The notes under the pieces: model-generated | Told to the model about the DNA's origin: nothing | The model's input: only the letters and a program-made list of their open reading frames with translations | Database searches by the model: none | Position numbers and translations under genes: made by a program | DNA from: a virus | Reading direction: 5' to 3' (one strand) | IMG/VR virus record: IMGVR_UViG_3300006350_000167 | Span: 1-27,999 of that record | Length of the DNA stretch: 27,999 nucleotides | Shown: positions 1-9,152 of the stretch, piece after piece | How positions within the stretch are numbered: position 1 is the first letter of the stretch | Layout: every line of letters starts with the position of its first letter

Positions 1-3000
1 TCTGTAACTTCCTTAACTGTTCCTTGTGCAAGAGTTGTTTTCTGATACACACGAGCACCAACTGTATAAGGTAAAACACTGTTTACAGCATTCATTACTA
101 GTTGTAACTCTGGTTGATATGTTTGTATTGGATCAGTTCTCAATACAATCTTACCACCATTACCTAAGTCCAGAGGAGCATTGTTCAACGTTAATTGACT
201 TACAGTACTAGTATCGAATACCGCTTTGTAAATAACAAATTTAAGATCTTCATACTGGTCAGCAGTCCAAGTAGATGCGTTTTGTGATTTGAATAACACA
301 CCTGCATATGGTTGCTCAGATATTGTCCTGTTACCTGATTTTTCTACGTCACCCATTCTGGATATCCAGACTTGATATTCGTTAGAGTCAGATAGTAATA
401 CAAAACAATATTCAACCGACTGTTTAATATAAACAGGAGATCTAAATGTAAATCTTGTTGGAATCAATCCACTTTCTGATATCTCAACATCTGCAGCGTT
501 AACTGTAATATCAGATAAAGGTAAGATATCTTTAGTAGGATTACCATTCTCCATAGTCCTTATCTGCATAGAAAGAGGAATGTTGGAGTCCTTAGTCCTA
601 AAGAATAGATCAACAGAGGTAATCATAATACCACCTTCTTCATCCACAATGAATGATTGTGCAAGAGGGTCATACCAACCAATCTGTCTAGTCTCAGTCC
701 TAGTAGAGTTTGTTAATACTCTTTCATCACTAACTGTGTCACGGACAATTTCAGCATTTCTAATTGCAAGAATGTTTTCTCTAACAGTCTGCAATGTACC
801 TGTTGCTCTGTATTCTACGTCAGCAGATGAGTCAACTGTGCCAGGTGTCCTTTCGTTTGAAGCACTAGTTGTCAATCTAATAGTCCTTGTACCTGTTGAC
901 CAACGTGGGTTGGAGTCAATTTTAGGAGATGGAATATAGAAAGTGCCTTTAAAGTTACCAACGTTATCAGTCAATAGACGACGGTCTTTAGCGTATGCAG
1001 CAGCACCTGATGTTAGACCTACAAGCAATTCACCAATTTTAATGTTACCTTGGAATTCACCGTTGGCAGTAGACGCCATCTCATCGACGTCAATATTTAA
1101 TATGTTGGTGTTAGATGCATATGATGAAGGTAATGTTGCAGCACCTGTACCATATGGTGTAGTTACATAAGCATCATCTGCTGCAGCAACTTTTATCTTC
1201 ACGCCACTCTCAATACCAACAACAGTCTCACCTACCACAAATGGTATTTGATTACTGTTATCAATCGTGCTGTCAGAAGGTTGGTTAAATGTATTAGCAC
1301 CTGGTGCAGTTACAACTTCGTTGATGATATTACTGTTACTACCTGTCTTGTTTAACTCAATTACTTTAGGTGTAATGTATGCTGTAATATCAACTCCATC
1401 AAAGAATGCATATACTCTAGTCCTTGGTTTCATTCTATAAACATCAAATGCAATGTTTCTAGATCTGATCCATGGGACAGCAGTCTGTGATAATATTGTG
1501 TCACCCATAGATTTTCTTTCAATCTTAGGTACAATTCTTGTCCTAATACCTTGTCTAGACTGATTCTCTGTGACTGCGAATGTGCGTCTTTCGTGAATAA
1601 ATTCAAGACCTTGATGTCTTGTGCCGACCCAAGTACCTCCACCACTATGACTACCAGTCCTGTTGATGATGGTATCTGTAGAGATTAAACTTTCTCCAAC
1701 CCAGTTAGTTTCCCAACCACCCCATTGGATAGGTGCAAAACCTGTATTAGGATCAATGTTTAACTCATTCTGTACTGATGAGAAATCTCCTTCTACATTC
1801 TCTACTCTAGCTGGAAGTCTATTTGTTTCGATCCAGTCGTCTGATGTAGGATTAAGATCAATACGCCCGATGAAAGTAAAGACGTTAAATGGGTTAACGT
1901 TCTCGGATCGCGAACAATAGGGCTGCTTAACGATTTCAACATCTGTATATGGTAGCATGCAAATGTTTGCAGGAGTTGTTGTAACATTAGTTGATTTTGT
2001 TTGGTTAATTTTTAGAGGGACATTCTGTGTAAAGTGAGAAGGTCTTAAGATTCCTTCTTTGAAATCTAGAGAGCATTTGTAATCTGCACTATTAACATCA
2101 CCAATCTTATGATCAGTAAAGTCATCTACAACAAAACCATTCTTTAATCTATCAAAACCATTCTCGTCATAAGAAGCGGTATTTTCTGCTTTAACTTCTA
2201 GTAAAGATAATGCAGTATAATATTCAACGTTGGTGAGACGTTTCTCCATATCACCAATGTCTTTCATCGTATAACGCTTGATGATTTCTTGGTTAATTGT
2301 TGAGTCACGCTCAGGTGTAAACATGTATGCTCTATGCTTCAATGTCGCTAGACACATAGCATTTTGCATATTGTCGGGTGGTTGTGGATCTTCGGAAGAA
2401 TTACCTTTAAGTAACTGTAACTTGTTATCGTGAGTTAGGAATAGTTTATCTGTCCTAGGTAGGTAATAATCAAAGTCACAACGGAATTCTGTTTCTGCCT
2501 TAGGAATATCAAACAATGTCGCTGCTGCTGCAGCACCTGCACCCTGTCCAGTAGTAGAGAATTGTCTTGCATCAAAGTCAAGAGTTGCACAAGTAACCTC
2601 GAAAGGACTACCAACTGTACCTTGTCCTGTTGCTAATTCACCAACTGCAGGTCTAAAGTCAATCTGATCTCTAACAGTTTGACTAGATCCTTTAAGTATA
2701 GGTGAAGGAATATCTGAAAATTCTATACCAGTATATGATTGACCAGAGAAATAATCTCCTGATGCTTCATGAATGAAGTAGTCAAACACTGCCATCAACT
2801 GTCTAGTTGGAGGAGTTGTGCCAGGTTTTCTTATTAGACGTGATACGTCATAGAAGAATGGGTTTTGTGCTTGATTTAATTCATATTGATTTGTGATAAC
2901 TTTAGATCCTTTTTCAACAGATCCGTCAGCATCATCAATAGTTGCAGTCAATACGTTATTATCAGTGTCTACACCTGTTACTGTTTCGCCAGGACTAAAC

Positions 3001-5732
3001 TGTGTGCCGTTAAGATCAACATTATAAAGTCTTAGAGTTGAGTTGATAAATGATACAACTATTGCTCTTGCTCCACTTGTGCCTCCTGTGATAACTGTGC
3101 CAGGTGCAAAGAAAGTTGCCTCTGAGAGTACAATGTAAGGTATCTTGGGAGGGTTGTCATCTGAGGATTCATAGACTGCGTGGAGTTTATATACATCGTT
3201 GAGACCGAATGAGATCTCAGTGTCTTCGATTCTTGTGCCATAAAGTCCTCCATATAGTAGACCAAATCTTTGGACGTCTTGTTGTTTTGCAGTCCTAGTG
3301 ATTTTCATAGCACGCATCTTAGATGCGGTTTTAATTTTTCTAGAAACAATATTCTTAGATACCAGTGCAGTCAACTTAACTGTGGTAACATTTGTCAAAC
3401 CACCAATAGTGATAGACTGTCTGTCAGCACCATAAGTAACTGACAATGCACCTGAGTCTGAAAGTGCTTCAATGTCTAAGTTTTGTCCTACAGAATATGC
3501 AGATCCTCCCTCAGCGAGGATAGTAAGAATATAATTATCATCATCTAACGCAGCAAACTGCTCAGATTCTGGAAGTGCAACAGTTAAACCACCTGATACA
3601 ACAGTCTTGTTATCAAACGTCCTAAAGACAAAGAATGATTCATCACTAATAGATTTGATTGTCTTCTTAGGCATATCTTGAGACAACTGACCTGCAGGTA
3701 TATTTTGTCCATATAGATATGGTCTATATCTTACAACAGTTGTATATGTGCCATCAGCTATAGATCCTTTTGTTAGACTAGTATCAACTGTAGCAGTCTG
3801 TGCTTGATAATCAAAGACATAAGGTGTAACACCTGTGTTGTTTTGAGATGTTAGGTTGATAGCATTCTTAACTGCTTTTGTAATCACAAAAGTTTTTTCA
3901 CCCTCAGGAGATGATAATCCATCAGGGCATAATACATCACCTGGTCTGAGGTCTTGCTCAAACTTAGATCCATTTGTACCTGTAATCTTAGGGGGAGATC
4001 CGTTTAGATCAACAGTAATAGATGCACCTCTGATCGCTTGTCTATCATTAAGTAAGAAGTTAGCAAGGAAACTTACAATAGATGATGCGTTATAACCTAC
4101 AGCAGATCTTGCGTCAATAACTTTGTATGTATGGACAGCATCCAATGTGCCAACAACTCTACCATCTCTAGTGATTACTTCACCATCAACAAAGTTACCC
4201 GATACTTGCTCTAGAGAAACTCTTGTGCCAGAAAAGTCAGAAGTTACAAATCCAGTTGCACCTGATATACGTCCAATAAGTTTATCACCTGTTGAGACAG
4301 TAGTATTACCTGCAACAAAGTTGAGACCTGTATACATCTGGATATCCATCATATACATGTCGAAGATACCTGCTCCCGATTTCTGTAGTTGCACACAGCG
4401 AGCACGTCCGATTTTTTGTCCAGATATACTAGCACCAGTATTAAGACCCCAACCGTCATATAGATCTACAATTTGGTAAGCATCTTGGACACCTTCACCA
4501 GTAAAGTTTGGCCATCCATATACGTCGAATACTTTTACATACTGACCCCATTCTAAAGGAATGATAGTGTTTTGAATTGCTTCAAAATCTCTTGGTTTTG
4601 GTAGATCAACATACTGAGGTGTTAGAAACTCTGTCCTATAACCTTTAATATATGCACGACCTGGTGATACCTCGATTGCAGCCCATTCTTCCGATGCTGC
4701 CTGACCTTCTCTAGATGATTGACCTGGTGAATATACACCATGATTGAAACCATCATTAAGATGCTCTCTTAAACTGACATCAAATGTGTCAATTACATAG
4801 TCACCAGACTCTTCGTATGTCCTTCTCGCAAGTGACTTTTCAAGTTGTGAGTAAGCACTTGTATTAACAAGTTGCTCAACTTTAGAATTTCTGATTCTAA
4901 CCAATTCGATGAAGTTTTTATCAGTCTCATCTGTAATTGGTTTCTTAACAAGTGTAGTAGATATCTTAAATCTATGTCCACCTGGTGCTGAATAGTTTGA
5001 TGTGCCTGCAGCATTATCGTTTAGAGACGTATCATCTTCTGGGGTAACAATAGATTCTGATACTTCTAGACCAATTCTGTATGACGGATTGTTTGTATAC
5101 TGGTCAAGAATAATGTAAGCACTAGGGACGTTTGTAAAATGTCCACGAATAAAATATATACCTTCATTAATATATGCTACAGCAGCTACTGCAGTTGCAT
5201 CAACAGGTAGTAACTGAGCAAATGGTGATCCAATCTCAATAAGAGTTGTGCCGAAAGTTAATTCAGACTCAGATATTAACTGCTCGTTTTCTTGGAAACC
5301 ACGGACGCTTGTCTCAGATACAGTGTCACCAGAGTCAATATACTTTACATATAGTGTAATGTATCCTCTAGTAGATTCAGTAGCAGGGATTGAATATAGG
5401 ACTTTTGCACGAATACCAGATGTAAGTCCAGATATAATCTTTCCGCTTAGTTGAGTACGATATGTCTCAACGTCTACTCCCAAGAATGCTTGTTGTAAGA
5501 CGATTGCTTGTACGTTTAAGTCATAACCTACTTGACCAGGTATGACCATTGCACCTTCTTTAAAGAAGTGCTGACCCATATTCTCAATCTGATTCTGTAG
5601 AATCGATTGCATTGTTGTTAGCTCTCTTGCTTGGATTGGGAATCCAGGTCTATAGAGCACTCGATAAAAATTCTTATCTTTATCGAAGTCGTCGAAATAT
5701 GGACTAATGTTTAGGTTGGTATTCTGTGGCAT
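1..5732 (-). CDS. DUF4815-type virion structural protein, 3' end beyond window
   Basis: The frame is open from ATG at 5732-5730 to base 1, giving about 1,910 residues with no stop, so the C terminus lies outside the window. The start MPQNTNLNISPYFDDFD and the following NFYRVLYRPGFPIQAREL match, from memory, the N-terminal DUF4815 family of T4-like cyanophage virion proteins. Further landmarks are GRAYIKGY near residue 355; two GE-type modules (about 4160-4320 and 2940-3130); NPFNVFTFIGRIDLNP near 1280; RMKPRTRVYAFFDG near 1435; and WYDPLAQSFIVDEEGG near 1685, followed by SVDLFFRTKDSNIP, a phage tail beta-sandwich motif. The gene begins 2 nt after the gp8 stop and has no Shine-Dalgarno, so translation is probably coupled to gp8. 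Its place next to gp8 suggests a baseplate or baseplate-attached fibre role; that role is inference. No signal peptide or membrane segment was noticed. Confidence 0.85.
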   Translation of the reverse strand, partial: MPQNTNLNISPYFDDFDKDKNFYRVLYRPGFPIQARELTTMQSILQNQIENMGQHFFKEGAMVIPGQVGYDLNVQAIVLQQAFLGVDVETYRTQLSGKIISGLTSGIRAKVLYSIPATESTRGYITLYVKYIDSGDTVSETSVRGFQENEQLISESELTFGTTLIEIGSPFAQLLPVDATAVAAVAYINEGIYFIRGHFTNVPSAYIILDQYTNNPSYRIGLEVSESIVTPEDDTSLNDNAAGTSNYSAPGGHRFKISTTLVKKPITDETDKNFIELVRIRNSKVEQLVNTSAYSQLEKSLARRTYEESGDYVIDTFDVSLREHLNDGFNHGVYSPGQSSREGQAASEEWAAIEVSPGRAYIKGYRTEFLTPQYVDLPKPRDFEAIQNTIIPLEWGQYVKVFDVYGWPNFTGEGVQDAYQIVDLYDGWGLNTGASISGQKIGRARCVQLQKSGAGIFDMYMMDIQMYTGLNFVAGNTTVSTGDKLIGRISGATGFVTSDFSGTRVSLEQVSGNFVDGEVITRDGRVVGTLDAVHTYKVIDARSAVGYNASSIVSFLANFLLNDRQAIRGASITVDLNGSPPKITGTNGSKFEQDLRPGDVLCPDGLSSPEGEKTFVITKAVKNAINLTSQNNTGVTPYVFDYQAQTATVDTSLTKGSIADGTYTTVVRYRPYLYGQNIPAGQLSQDMPKKTIKSISDESFFVFRTFDNKTVVSGGLTVALPESEQFAALDDDNYILTILAEGGSAYSVGQNLDIEALSDSGALSVTYGADRQSITIGGLTNVTTVKLTALVSKNIVSRKIKTASKMRAMKITRTAKQQDVQRFGLLYGGLYGTRIEDTEISFGLNDVYKLHAVYESSDDNPPKIPYIVLSEATFFAPGTVITGGTSGARAIVVSFINSTLRLYNVDLNGTQFSPGETVTGVDTDNNVLTATIDDADGSVEKGSKVITNQYELNQAQNPFFYDVSRLIRKPGTTPPTRQLMAVFDYFIHEASGDYFSGQSYTGIEFSDIPSPILKGSSQTVRDQIDFRPAVGELATGQGTVGSPFEVTCATLDFDARQFSTTGQGAGAAAAATLFDIPKAETEFRCDFDYYLPRTDKLFLTHDNKLQLLKGNSSEDPQPPDNMQNAMCLATLKHRAYMFTPERDSTINQEIIKRYTMKDIGDMEKRLTNVEYYTALSLLEVKAENTASYDENGFDRLKNGFVVDDFTDHKIGDVNSADYKCSLDFKEGILRPSHFTQNVPLKINQTKSTNVTTTPANICMLPYTDVEIVKQPYCSRSENVNPFNVFTFIGRIDLNPTSDDWIETNRLPARVENVEGDFSSVQNELNIDPNTGFAPIQWGGWETNWVGESLISTDTIINRTGSHSGGGTWVGTRHQGLEFIHERRTFAVTENQSRQGIRTRIVPKIERKSMGDTILSQTAVPWIRSRNIAFDVYRMKPRTRVYAFFDGVDITAYITPKVIELNKTGSNSNIINEVVTAPGANTFNQPSDSTIDNSNQIPFVVGETVVGIESGVKIKVAAADDAYVTTPYGTGAATLPSSYASNTNILNIDVDEMASTANGEFQGNIKIGELLVGLTSGAAAYAKDRRLLTDNVGNFKGTFYIPSPKIDSNPRWSTGTRTIRLTTSASNERTPGTVDSSADVEYRATGTLQTVRENILAIRNAEIVRDTVSDERVLTNSTRTETRQIGWYDPLAQSFIVDEEGGIMITSVDLFFRTKDSNIPLSMQIRTMENGNPTKDILPLSDITVNAADVEISESGLIPTRFTFRSPVYIKQSVEYCFVLLSDSNEYQVWISRMGDVEKSGNRTISEQPYAGVLFKSQNASTWTADQYEDLKFVIYKAVFDTSTVSQLTLNNAPLDLGNGGKIVLRTDPIQTYQPELQLVMNAVNSVLPYTVGARVYQKTTLAQGTVKEVT

Positions 5733-5734
5733 CG

Positions 5735-7270
5735 TTAGAATTCGATTACGACTTTGATATCCTCAATTTGGTCGCCCGCACGAGTGATTGGTCCTCTATT
5801 ATCTATGTAAATAATCCGACCGCTATTTGGTTGGATCTCTGGATCTGCATAACCGTTAGTAAATGCCATACCCAAATCATATTCAGTGTTGTTAATCACT
5901 CTGGTAGAGGATCCAGAGACGATAGGGAAGTTGATGTCTGGGTCACCTGATGTACCTGAGATAGATCCCACAACTGGGTTACCTCCATCAAACTCAGTCA
6001 AACTACCAGTAATCTCAGGGAAAATACCGTCGATTCTATTCTGGTAATACTTCAATACTTTTGTTGTGCTATTCCATGAAACAACACGACCTCTAGCAGT
6101 TACCTGCTGTCCACCAACTGTCCTAGATTGTGTTACGATCTCGTCAGTTGTGTAGTTACCTGTAAATGTAGGAGAGAATATAACTGCCTTTGTACCTGAC
6201 AAAGTTAATTCTGCAGTCAATTCATTTGTGCCATATCTAAATGGATTAAGTAACAAACCAATACGACGATAGTCGTTATCAGTTGGGAAGTCACCTGATC
6301 CCTCAGCGTATGTAAACTTGGTGTTGATCATTGTCCTATATCCACCTAACTCTGTGTCAGGTGCTGCACCATGACCTACAGATGGAGGAATGATAACTTC
6401 AACAGATGCACCAGATCCTGCTCCTGCTCCGATACCGTTGATCTCATCAATGATAACTGTCCCGAATGTATATCCTGATCCACCAGATGTAACAGTAGCA
6501 GTAACAAGTTTACCACCGTCAACCACTAGTGATACACGTCCACCAATACCGTCTCCTTTAATAGGGACGTTTTCGTAGGTGCCGTTGTTGTAACCAGTAC
6601 CTGAAGATCCGATAATAACCGTATCAATCTCTCCACCAACAGCATCAGAGATAACAGCAGTATCTTCCAACACTGGCATATATTCATTAGAGAAGAATTT
6701 TAAAACTTGTCCAACAGGAATAGTATAGAGATATTTCCAACGATAACCATCAGCAGTTGTGATGATAGATGTTGAAGTACCTGTAGGCTCAACAGTGGAA
6801 GGTTTTCCGTTAGGATCACCAGGAGACGTGCCGTTGAATATACACTTGTATACCTGATAAGATGAGTTAACAACATAGAAGTCTGCATCATAAAGTTTAG
6901 TAGCACCTGATGCAGCAGTCTTTGTAGCAGAATAGTCATGTCTATACATGTCATAGACGTAACCTAATCCACCAGTAGTTTGCTCAGGAGGAATCCAGTT
7001 TATTCTTCTTACAACTTGTATTGTGTCATTTGCTAAAACTCTCTTTAGGGAGATCATGTCAGAAAAGTTGTCAGCAAATTCCTGTAGCGAATCCGTTGGA
7101 TCGGGTGGGTCATTCTCATTATCCCAGCTTTGAGGTCTGCCAATGAATACATACAGTCTATCTCTAGATGCTCCTGCTGCTAGATCGGATTGAGCCGAGT
7201 CAGGACCTTCCAGAGATTTAATGAATCTCTTGGCAGTAAAAATTCTAAACTGGTCGGTTAGTAGTGCCAT
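5735..7270 (-). CDS. 8: gp8-like baseplate wedge protein
   Basis: This 511-residue protein is a homologue of T4 gp8, a dimeric component of each baseplate wedge that helps join wedges around the tail tube. Landmarks shared with T4 gp8 (recalled, not aligned) run in order: a PTDS segment near residue 60; YRWKYLYTIP followed by SNEYMPV near 175-200; RRIGLLLNPF near 340; and the C-terminal SGRIIYIDNRGPI then AGDQIEDIKVVIEF, which parallels SGEMIYMENRPPI and AMDQTEEINILFTF in T4. T4 gp8 is 334 residues; the extra length here comes largely from a Gly-rich beta module at about residues 213-297. The ATG at 7270 has GGGAGA 11 nt upstream and a late-promoter-like box before that. The gene stops with TAA 2 nt before the DUF4815-type gene. 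It is the best functional anchor in the window. Confidence 0.9.
   Translation of the reverse strand: MALLTDQFRIFTAKRFIKSLEGPDSAQSDLAAGASRDRLYVFIGRPQSWDNENDPPDPTDSLQEFADNFSDMISLKRVLANDTIQVVRRINWIPPEQTTGGLGYVYDMYRHDYSATKTAASGATKLYDADFYVVNSSYQVYKCIFNGTSPGDPNGKPSTVEPTGTSTSIITTADGYRWKYLYTIPVGQVLKFFSNEYMPVLEDTAVISDAVGGEIDTVIIGSSGTGYNNGTYENVPIKGDGIGGRVSLVVDGGKLVTATVTSGGSGYTFGTVIIDEINGIGAGAGSGASVEVIIPPSVGHGAAPDTELGGYRTMINTKFTYAEGSGDFPTDNDYRRIGLLLNPFRYGTNELTAELTLSGTKAVIFSPTFTGNYTTDEIVTQSRTVGGQQVTARGRVVSWNSTTKVLKYYQNRIDGIFPEITGSLTEFDGGNPVVGSISGTSGDPDINFPIVSGSSTRVINNTEYDLGMAFTNGYADPEIQPNSGRIIYIDNRGPITRAGDQIEDIKVVIEF
6382..6635 (-). other. Gly-rich beta module inserted in gp8
   Basis: Residues about 213-297 of the gp8 homologue read as a separate module: GTGYNNGTYENVPIKGDG, then a GGSGYT turn, then GAGSGASVEVIIPP. 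T4 gp8 has no comparable stretch in my recollection. The same module, with YYNVPIDGDGEGG, GKGYT and GSGAALAVVIPDEG in the same order, occurs in the giant protein (about 24580-24880). It is probably a surface-exposed insertion on the wedge. Confidence 0.65.
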
Positions 7271-7281
7271 TTAGTTATAGG

Positions 7282-7287
7282 TCTCCC
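7282..7287 (-). promoter_or_regulatory. Ribosome binding site of gp8 homologue
   Basis: On the minus strand the sequence is GGGAGA, 11 nt before the ATG at 7270. It is the clearest Shine-Dalgarno in the window and supports this start over internal ATGs. Confidence 0.6.
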
Positions 7288-7293
7288 ATACTT

Positions 7294-7301
7294 TATTTAT
7301 G
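7294..7301 (-). promoter_or_regulatory. Possible T4-type late promoter
   Basis: The 37-nt gap between the 614-residue protein gene and gp8 contains CATAAATA on the minus strand, 7 of 8 matches to the T4 late consensus TATAAATA. It lies 23 nt before the gp8 ATG, so a start shortly downstream would leave a very short leader carrying the GGGAGA site. A single 8-mer in AT-rich DNA is weak evidence; its placement in one of only two real intergenic gaps is what makes it worth listing. Confidence 0.4.
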
Positions 7302-7307
7302 GAGTTT

Positions 7308-9152
7308 TTAATCGTCCTCATTTCGGACTCTGGTTGTATACTCAGTAAAGATGTGCACACCTGTTGCACCTGATCCTTGACCTTGTATAGTTTCACCTGC
7401 AGCAAACTTACTTGCTGTGTTAGATGCAGTAATATTCTTTACGTTTAAGATGAATTCTCCTGTCCTTTCCCCTGCAGTAATACTTACAAAGGTTGCAGTA
7501 ACACCGCTAGATTGACCTGTTATGATCTCATCAACAGCATATGCAGAAGCGTTTCTATCTCTAACAGAGATTGCACCAAGAGATAAATGAGTGTCTCCAT
7601 CACCCAAAACTCCCGCTGTAACTACTGTTGCAAGTTGCGGTGGGTTTGCTCCGTCGTATAGTTTATCCGCTGCTTGGAATAAGGTGATATTTTGTCCACC
7701 TAATTCTTCCTCAATACCATATTTAGATGATGCTATACCACCATCTAGGTTTGTATCATTCTCAAATTCTGTGCCAGTATTTACGAGGTCAATAATACCG
7801 TCACCTGCTCCGTCTAATTCATCGTCATCTTCAAACGCTTTGTTTAAGATTGCTGATAACGGATCAGTAAAAGTAACAATATCGTTACCTGGACTGTCTA
7901 TAATAACGTGTGGTGATACACCTGTGCCACTAGATTGTGCACTACCACCAACAAACTGTATAGATGCAGTCTTGTCAGCAGAGTTACCACCATCAATAAA
8001 TGCTAATTCGTCAACCTCAAATGTTAGATATAACTCATGAGCAATAGGATCCCAATCATATACAATAGCAACCCTACTTGTCGCACTAGCAACAAAACGT
8101 TTTACTTGGTCGGTAACCGCAAACGAATATTGAGAAACCCCTTGAGCATTGTCTTGCAAGTTGTCAAGAGTAACCTTTTGATCAAATCTAAAGTTGACAC
8201 CCCTGTCAAGTCCAGTAAAGGAGGTTGCAGTTTTACCTGTATATCTGACGATTTCTTTCCCGACCAAGAATTTACCTGAGCCTGGATACGCTGCAGTAGT
8301 CTCGACATTAATGGTGCTATCACTTGGTGCCACATCTGAAATGAGACCAGTAAGATTATAAACGACACTATTAAGAGATTGTCTATTCCTTTGCCTACGA
8401 ATGAGATTGGTATCTCTAGCAAATATAACTTTAGGACTATTAGTATACCCATTACCTTGGTTAGATAGATCTATACTAGTAATGGCACCCAAGTCAATAT
8501 CAGCACTTGCTGCTGCTCCTCTACCACCTCCACCAATAATCTGCACAATAGGTGCAGTCTCAAAAAATTCACCTTGGTTAGTTAGGGTAATTGATGTAAC
8601 CTTACCAAACTGGTTGGGTGTAACTGTACCTGTAGCACCATCTCCACCGCCACCACCAGATATAACAACGTTAGCATCATTGAGGTCATAGTTTCTACCT
8701 TCTCGGGTAATAACCAGACCTGTCACACCACCAGTAACAGGGACTAATTCTGATCCAGAGCCACCGCCACCTTCAATAACAGCACTAGTGCCGTCAAAAT
8801 AATTATCACCCAGAGTTGTCATCTGGATATAGTCTATTCCACCAGTTGCATTCAAAAAAACTTTGCCTCGTGCACCAAGATTACCTGGATCTGTTGATTC
8901 GATCTTTAAACGTAGAGGGTCATATCCTTCGCCAGGATCTAAGATCTCAACAGCAAGTATTCTATTGTCTTGGATTATAGGTCTTAAAACTGCCTCTCTT
9001 AGAGGTGTCCCTGCATTCTGTATAGTCAGTTTTGGAGGGTCATTAGCATCATATCCGTCCCCACCACTTTCGACAAAAATCGCCCTGACTCCAAACACAC
9101 TGTTGAATTCGGGTCTAATAATTGCACCAGAGCCAGGAACTGTACGTGTCAT
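7308..9152 (-). CDS. Gly-rich beta-repeat virion protein (614 aa)
   Basis: This is probably a structural tail or baseplate-fibre protein; the exact role is unknown. Residues about 20-243 hold six tandem copies of a 35-40-residue unit (GYxxxPxVxI then GGGGxGA). Next come INVETTAAYPGSGKFLVGKE and RYTGKTATSFTGLDRG (about 280-325), a beta motif I recognise from other phage tail proteins. A long middle section is without recognisable family. At the C terminus are two GE-type modules (VDEIITGQSSGVTATFV and AAGETIQGQGSGATG). The ATG at 9152 overlaps the upstream stop as ATGA; AGGTGA sits 12 nt upstream. The gene ends with TAA at 7308, 37 nt before gp8. There are no Cys residues and no membrane or signal segment was seen. 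It could be an accessory baseplate protein, since it is directly upstream of gp8. Confidence 0.85.
   Translation of the reverse strand: MTRTVPGSGAIIRPEFNSVFGVRAIFVESGGDGYDANDPPKLTIQNAGTPLREAVLRPIIQDNRILAVEILDPGEGYDPLRLKIESTDPGNLGARGKVFLNATGGIDYIQMTTLGDNYFDGTSAVIEGGGGSGSELVPVTGGVTGLVITREGRNYDLNDANVVISGGGGGDGATGTVTPNQFGKVTSITLTNQGEFFETAPIVQIIGGGGRGAAASADIDLGAITSIDLSNQGNGYTNSPKVIFARDTNLIRRQRNRQSLNSVVYNLTGLISDVAPSDSTINVETTAAYPGSGKFLVGKEIVRYTGKTATSFTGLDRGVNFRFDQKVTLDNLQDNAQGVSQYSFAVTDQVKRFVASATSRVAIVYDWDPIAHELYLTFEVDELAFIDGGNSADKTASIQFVGGSAQSSGTGVSPHVIIDSPGNDIVTFTDPLSAILNKAFEDDDELDGAGDGIIDLVNTGTEFENDTNLDGGIASSKYGIEEELGGQNITLFQAADKLYDGANPPQLATVVTAGVLGDGDTHLSLGAISVRDRNASAYAVDEIITGQSSGVTATFVSITAGERTGEFILNVKNITASNTASKFAAGETIQGQGSGATGVHIFTEYTTRVRNEDD
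8420..9090 (-). repeat. Six tandem Gly-rich beta repeats (protein level)
   Basis: Six units of 35-40 residues follow one another: SGGDGYDANDPPKLTIQNAG, DPGEGYDPLRLKIES, GDNYFDGTSAVIEGGGGSG, REGRNYDLNDANVVISGGGG, NQGEFFETAPIVQIIGGGG and NQGNGYTNSPKVIF. The shared pattern is a hydrophobic strand, a Gly turn, GY, a second strand ending in VxI, then GGGGxGA. The unit also occurs singly in gp8 and in the giant protein (GSGYTSAPAVVIEGGGGSG near 24400). DNA copies have diverged, so this is an old protein repeat. Confidence 0.7.

Noticed and set aside
580-1170. Two plus-strand open frames
   Set aside because: They are antisense to the DUF4815-type gene, which has a continuous, family-like translation in this region.
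5735-7270. gp8 length of 511 as a fusion or frameshift error
   Set aside because: N- and C-terminal gp8 landmarks are both in one frame, and the extra length is a coherent beta module in the middle.
7591-8040. Plus-strand open frame of 149 codons
   Set aside because: It is antisense to the 614-residue gene; its Pro/Ser-rich sequence mirrors Gly-rich codons, and it has no ribosome site or family signature.
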